Shown here in pieces: positions 5,549-8,323 of a DNA stretch of 8,323 nucleotides. A program made the translations under genes and the position numbers. The DNA is from Bacteroidales bacterium (GTDB taxonomy: Bacteria; Bacteroidota; Bacteroidia; Bacteroidales; UBA7960), in assembly GCA_003451785.1 (NCBI GenBank), contig DMJL01000224.1, forward strand, positions 5,799 to 14,121. The letters run 5' to 3'. Positions within the stretch are counted from its first letter, which is position 1. Every line of letters starts with the position of its first letter. A model generated the notes under the pieces. The model was not told where the DNA came from and ran no database searches. It saw nothing but the letters and a program-made list of their open reading frames with translations.

Positions 5549-6898
5549 TTATAGCCTCTTTAGGATTTGCTCAGTTTCTTTTTCAAATCCGGGCTTTTGG
5601 AGCAAAGCAAACATATTTACCTTATATGCCTCTACGCCCGGCTGATCGAATGGATTCACACCAAGCAAATATCCGCTTAATGCACAACCCATTTCAAAGA
5701 AGTAAATCAATTCACCAAGATTTCCCTCATTGAGTTCAGGTATGGTGATTTCTAAGTTGGGTACACCGCCATCCACATGGGCAAGCATGGTGCCTATTTT
5801 TGCCTTTTGGTTTACAGAGGCAATTTCTTGTCCTGCAATGTAATTCAGCCCATCAAGGTCATCTTTTGAGTGGGGAATTGTAAGGTTTTGATCTTGGTTG
5901 GCAGTGGTAAGCACCGTTTCAAATATATTACGAAGTCCTTCTTGGATGTATTGGCCCAGGGAGTGCAAATCGGTTGTGAAATTTACGCCTGCCGGAAAAA
6001 TGCCTTTTTGGTCTTTTCCTTCGCTTTCGCCATATAGCTGCTTCCACCATTCAATCAGAAAAGAAATAGAAGGATTGTATCCTGCTAATATTTCGGTAGT
6101 TTTCCCCTTGTGGTACAAAATATTGCGTGCAATGGCATACATTGCAGCCGGGTTTTCTGCTGGGTTCTCGTAGTTTTTTAGAAATTCTTCCATGCGCGAG
6201 GCTCCCGCAACAAGTTCCCTAATGTTTAACCCCGAGGCTGCTATGGGTAACAACCCTACCGGAGTGAGTACCGAATACCTTCCTCCAACATCGTCAGGTA
6301 TTACATAGGTTGTGTATCCGTTGGCAGTGGCAAGTTTTTTTAATGCTCCCTTAGATGCATCGGTTATTGCATAGATTCTTTCTGCTGCTTGGGTCGTGCC
6401 ATATTTCTTCTCGATATGCTTTTTGAGTAATCTGAAAGCTACAGCCGGCTCAGTGGTTGTTCCCGATTTGCTGATTACAATAAGCGAATAATTTACTGTA
6501 TCCAATAATTGTAATAGTTTGGCGTGGTATTCGGCATTAAGATGATGCCCTGCATAGACTACAATGGGCGCTTTTCTTGTTTTTTTATCAAGCAGTGCGC
6601 CAAAAGGGTTGCTCAGGGCATCAATCACAGCCCTTGCCCCGAGGTATGAACCGCCAATGCCGCAAACTACAACAATATCAGATTGGTTAATGATTTTTGC
6701 AGCATCGGTTTCCAATCTTGCTAAGAGTTCTTCTGAAATAGTACAAGGGAGGTCAACCCATCCCAGAAAACCGTTGCCAGCTCCTGATTTTTCATAAACC
6801 TTTTTACTTGCCAAACGCACCGAAGGAAACAGTGCATCTATCTCGTTTTGTGAAACCCATTGCTCTGCTTTTGATAGACTTAACTTTAAGTTGATCAT
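5549..6898 (-). CDS. pgi: Glucose-6-phosphate isomerase, complete
   Basis: This enzyme interconverts glucose 6-phosphate and fructose 6-phosphate in glycolysis and gluconeogenesis in the cytoplasm. From the start at 6898 (MINLKLSLSKAE) the protein is 449 aa, the usual length of the short Bacillus/Bacteroides type. An ATG four codons earlier (6910) is possible, but the later start matches my memory of Bacteroides Pgi better. Motifs in order are GIGGSYLGARA (80-90), ISKSGTTTE in the phosphate-binding SIS fold (142-150), signature 1 DVGGRYSVLTPVGLLP (203-218), GESEGKDQKG (290-299), the LHSLGQ segment, and signature 2 GYLLGVNPFDQPGVEAYK (409-426). Glu291, His312 and Lys426 match catalytic residues of the Geobacillus stearothermophilus enzyme in identity and spacing. 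All key residues are present. It lies downstream of infB on the same strand, behind a terminator. Confidence 0.98.
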   Translation of the reverse strand: MINLKLSLSKAEQWVSQNEIDALFPSVRLASKKVYEKSGAGNGFLGWVDLPCTISEELLARLETDAAKIINQSDIVVVCGIGGSYLGARAVIDALSNPFGALLDKKTRKAPIVVYAGHHLNAEYHAKLLQLLDTVNYSLIVISKSGTTTEPAVAFRLLKKHIEKKYGTTQAAERIYAITDASKGALKKLATANGYTTYVIPDDVGGRYSVLTPVGLLPIAASGLNIRELVAGASRMEEFLKNYENPAENPAAMYAIARNILYHKGKTTEILAGYNPSISFLIEWWKQLYGESEGKDQKGIFPAGVNFTTDLHSLGQYIQEGLRNIFETVLTTANQDQNLTIPHSKDDLDGLNYIAGQEIASVNQKAKIGTMLAHVDGGVPNLEITIPELNEGNLGELIYFFEMGCALSGYLLGVNPFDQPGVEAYKVNMFALLQKPGFEKETEQILKRL

Positions 6899-6922
6899 GG
6901 CGTTATGCATTTAGATGTTTTT

Positions 6923-6966
6923 AAAAATAAAAAAGCGCAACTGCCTGTAATTATCGGTAGTCGCGC
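6923..6966 (-). terminator. Intrinsic terminator after infB
   Basis: On the - strand, GCGCGACTACC (6966-6956) pairs with GGCAGTTGCGC (6945-6935) across a ten-base loop. One pair is a G-U wobble and one an A-C mismatch. The stem is followed directly by a T-rich tail, TTTTTTATTTTT. It starts about 20 bases after the infB stop and ends 12 to 24 bases before the two possible pgi starts, so it could act as a full terminator or as an attenuator for pgi. Confidence 0.75.
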
Positions 6967-6985
6967 CTTGTAACATGGTGGTCAA

Positions 6986-8323
6986 TTAAAATATTTTTCG
7001 TGCAGTTTCAGTGGTCTCGAAGGCTTCTATAATGTCTCCAACTTTTATGTCGTTGAAACGGTCGATATTCAAACCGCACTCGTAGCCCGATGAAACTTCT
7101 TTTACATCGTCTTTGAATCGTTTTAGCGAGCCAAGTTTACCTGTGTACACTACAATACCATCGCGAATCAATCGTATGGATGCATTTCTGTTAATTTTAC
7201 CGTCTAAGACCATACAACCGGCAACTGTACCTACTTTAGTAATCTTAAATACATCGCGGATTTCGATGTTGGCAATCACCTTTTCAGTTATTTCTGGTGA
7301 TAACATACCTTCAATTGCCGATTTAATTTCGTTAATGGCATTGTAGATGATGCTATATAGCCTAATATCTATCTGCTCTTGTTCTGCAAGTTTGCGGGCA
7401 GGCATGGATGGTCGTACTTGGAAACCTACGATAATGGCATTGGAGGCCGAAGCGAGCAACACATCACCTTCGGTAATAGGACCAACGGCCTTGTGTATGA
7501 TGTTTACTTGAACCTCTGGCGAAGAGAGTTTGAGCAAAGAGTCAGACAATGCTTCTACCGAACCGTCGAAATCTCCTTTTACAATGATATTAAGTTCCTT
7601 AAAGTCGCCAATTGCAATTCTTCTACCAATCTCGTCGAGGGTAATATGCTTTTGTGTCCGCAAACCCTGTTCGCGTAAGATTTGTTGGCGGCGATTAGTA
7701 ATAGCTTTAGCATCGCTTTCGTTTTCTACTACCTGAAATGCATCGCCAGCCTGCGGTGCGCCATCGAGACCAAGGATTAGCACCGGTGTTGACGGACCAG
7801 CAGAAGAAATTTTCTGACCACGCTCATTAAACATGGCTTTAATTTTGCCATGTGCCGAGCCAGCAACCACAATATCTCCCACTTGGATAGTACCATTTTG
7901 CACCAAAATGGTTGCCACATAGCCCCTTCCTTTGTCGAGTGATGATTCTATTACTGCCCCTGTTGCTTTGCGATTGGGGTTGGCTTTCAATTCCAACAAT
8001 TCGGCCTCCAGCAACACTTTCTCCAAAAGCAACTCTATTTTTATACCTTGCTTTGCCGAAACTTCTTGGCTTTGGTATTTTCCTCCCCAGTCTTCTACCA
8101 GAATATTCATTTTGGAGAGTTCCTCCTTCACCTTTTCCGGATTGGCTGATGGCTTATCTATTTTGTTGATAGCAAACACAATAGGAACATTGGCTGCTTG
8201 GGCGTGGTTTATGGCTTCCTTGGTTTGGGGCATCACATTGTCGTCGGCAGCAACTACAATAATTGCCACATCGGTAATTTTTGCACCCCGCGCACGCATT
8301 GCCGTGAATGCCTCGTGGCCTGG
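6986..8323 (-). CDS. infB: Translation initiation factor IF2, C-terminal 445 codons (N-terminus outside window)
   Basis: IF2 is the GTPase that brings initiator fMet-tRNA to the 30S subunit and promotes 50S joining. The frame is open to the right edge, where the sequence begins inside the G3 motif (PGHEAFTAMRARGAKITD, lacking only the first Asp region). The rest of the G domain follows: G4 NKID at fragment residues 53-56 and G5 SAK at 89-91. Next come a beta-barrel domain (from ATGAVIESSLDKGRGYVATI, about 110-200), the domain with ELNIIVKGDFDGSVEAL (about 235-345), and the C-terminal fMet-tRNA-binding barrel with VGTVAGCMVLDGKI, GSLKRFKDDVKEV and GYECGLNI. The C-terminus is complete. Bacteroidota IF2 is normally about 900-1000 aa, so roughly half the gene is missing at the window edge. 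Nothing suggests a defect. Confidence 0.98.
   Translation of the reverse strand, partial: PGHEAFTAMRARGAKITDVAIIVVAADDNVMPQTKEAINHAQAANVPIVFAINKIDKPSANPEKVKEELSKMNILVEDWGGKYQSQEVSAKQGIKIELLLEKVLLEAELLELKANPNRKATGAVIESSLDKGRGYVATILVQNGTIQVGDIVVAGSAHGKIKAMFNERGQKISSAGPSTPVLILGLDGAPQAGDAFQVVENESDAKAITNRRQQILREQGLRTQKHITLDEIGRRIAIGDFKELNIIVKGDFDGSVEALSDSLLKLSSPEVQVNIIHKAVGPITEGDVLLASASNAIIVGFQVRPSMPARKLAEQEQIDIRLYSIIYNAINEIKSAIEGMLSPEITEKVIANIEIRDVFKITKVGTVAGCMVLDGKINRNASIRLIRDGIVVYTGKLGSLKRFKDDVKEVSSGYECGLNIDRFNDIKVGDIIEAFETTETARKIF

Overview
The window looks like a piece of a Bacteroidota chromosome, probably from an environmental lineage. The evidence is the sequence character of the Pgi and IF2 proteins, a lipoprotein and three beta-barrel proteins that look typical of the phylum, starts without Shine-Dalgarno sequences, and moderately AT-rich DNA. 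No phage, plasmid, CRISPR or intact transposase gene is visible.

Layout, left to right. (1) 1-255, + strand: the 3' end of thymidine kinase (tdk). (2) 256-769: a gene-poor gap between convergent genes, holding two hairpins but no convincing gene. (3) 770-4477, - strand: four genes that could form one transcription unit, read right to left. They are a 470-aa lipoprotein of unknown function, two tandemly duplicated ~230-aa outer-membrane beta-barrel proteins, and a third unrelated barrel of 236 aa. The duplicated unit is about 760 bp, and each copy carries its own intergenic stem-loop with a nearly identical loop. (4) 4478-5548: about 1.07 kb of non-coding DNA with a (CT)17 microsatellite, a long inverted repeat and a dense run of at least eight different hairpins. 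These hairpins resemble the REP-type palindromes found between genes in Bacteroidota. (5) 5549-6898, - strand: a complete glucose-6-phosphate isomerase (pgi). (6) 6986-8323, - strand: the C-terminal 445 codons of translation initiation factor IF2 (infB), which runs off the right edge. A good intrinsic terminator separates it from pgi.

How the parts fit. tdk, pgi and infB are housekeeping genes. The four-gene cell-envelope cluster between them is the accessory part: a putative lipoprotein followed by barrels whose differences sit mainly in predicted surface loops, with a long hypermutable dinucleotide tract about 200 bp upstream. That arrangement would suit a variable surface system, but no function can be assigned from sequence alone. 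The hairpin cluster and the microsatellite are the most unusual features.
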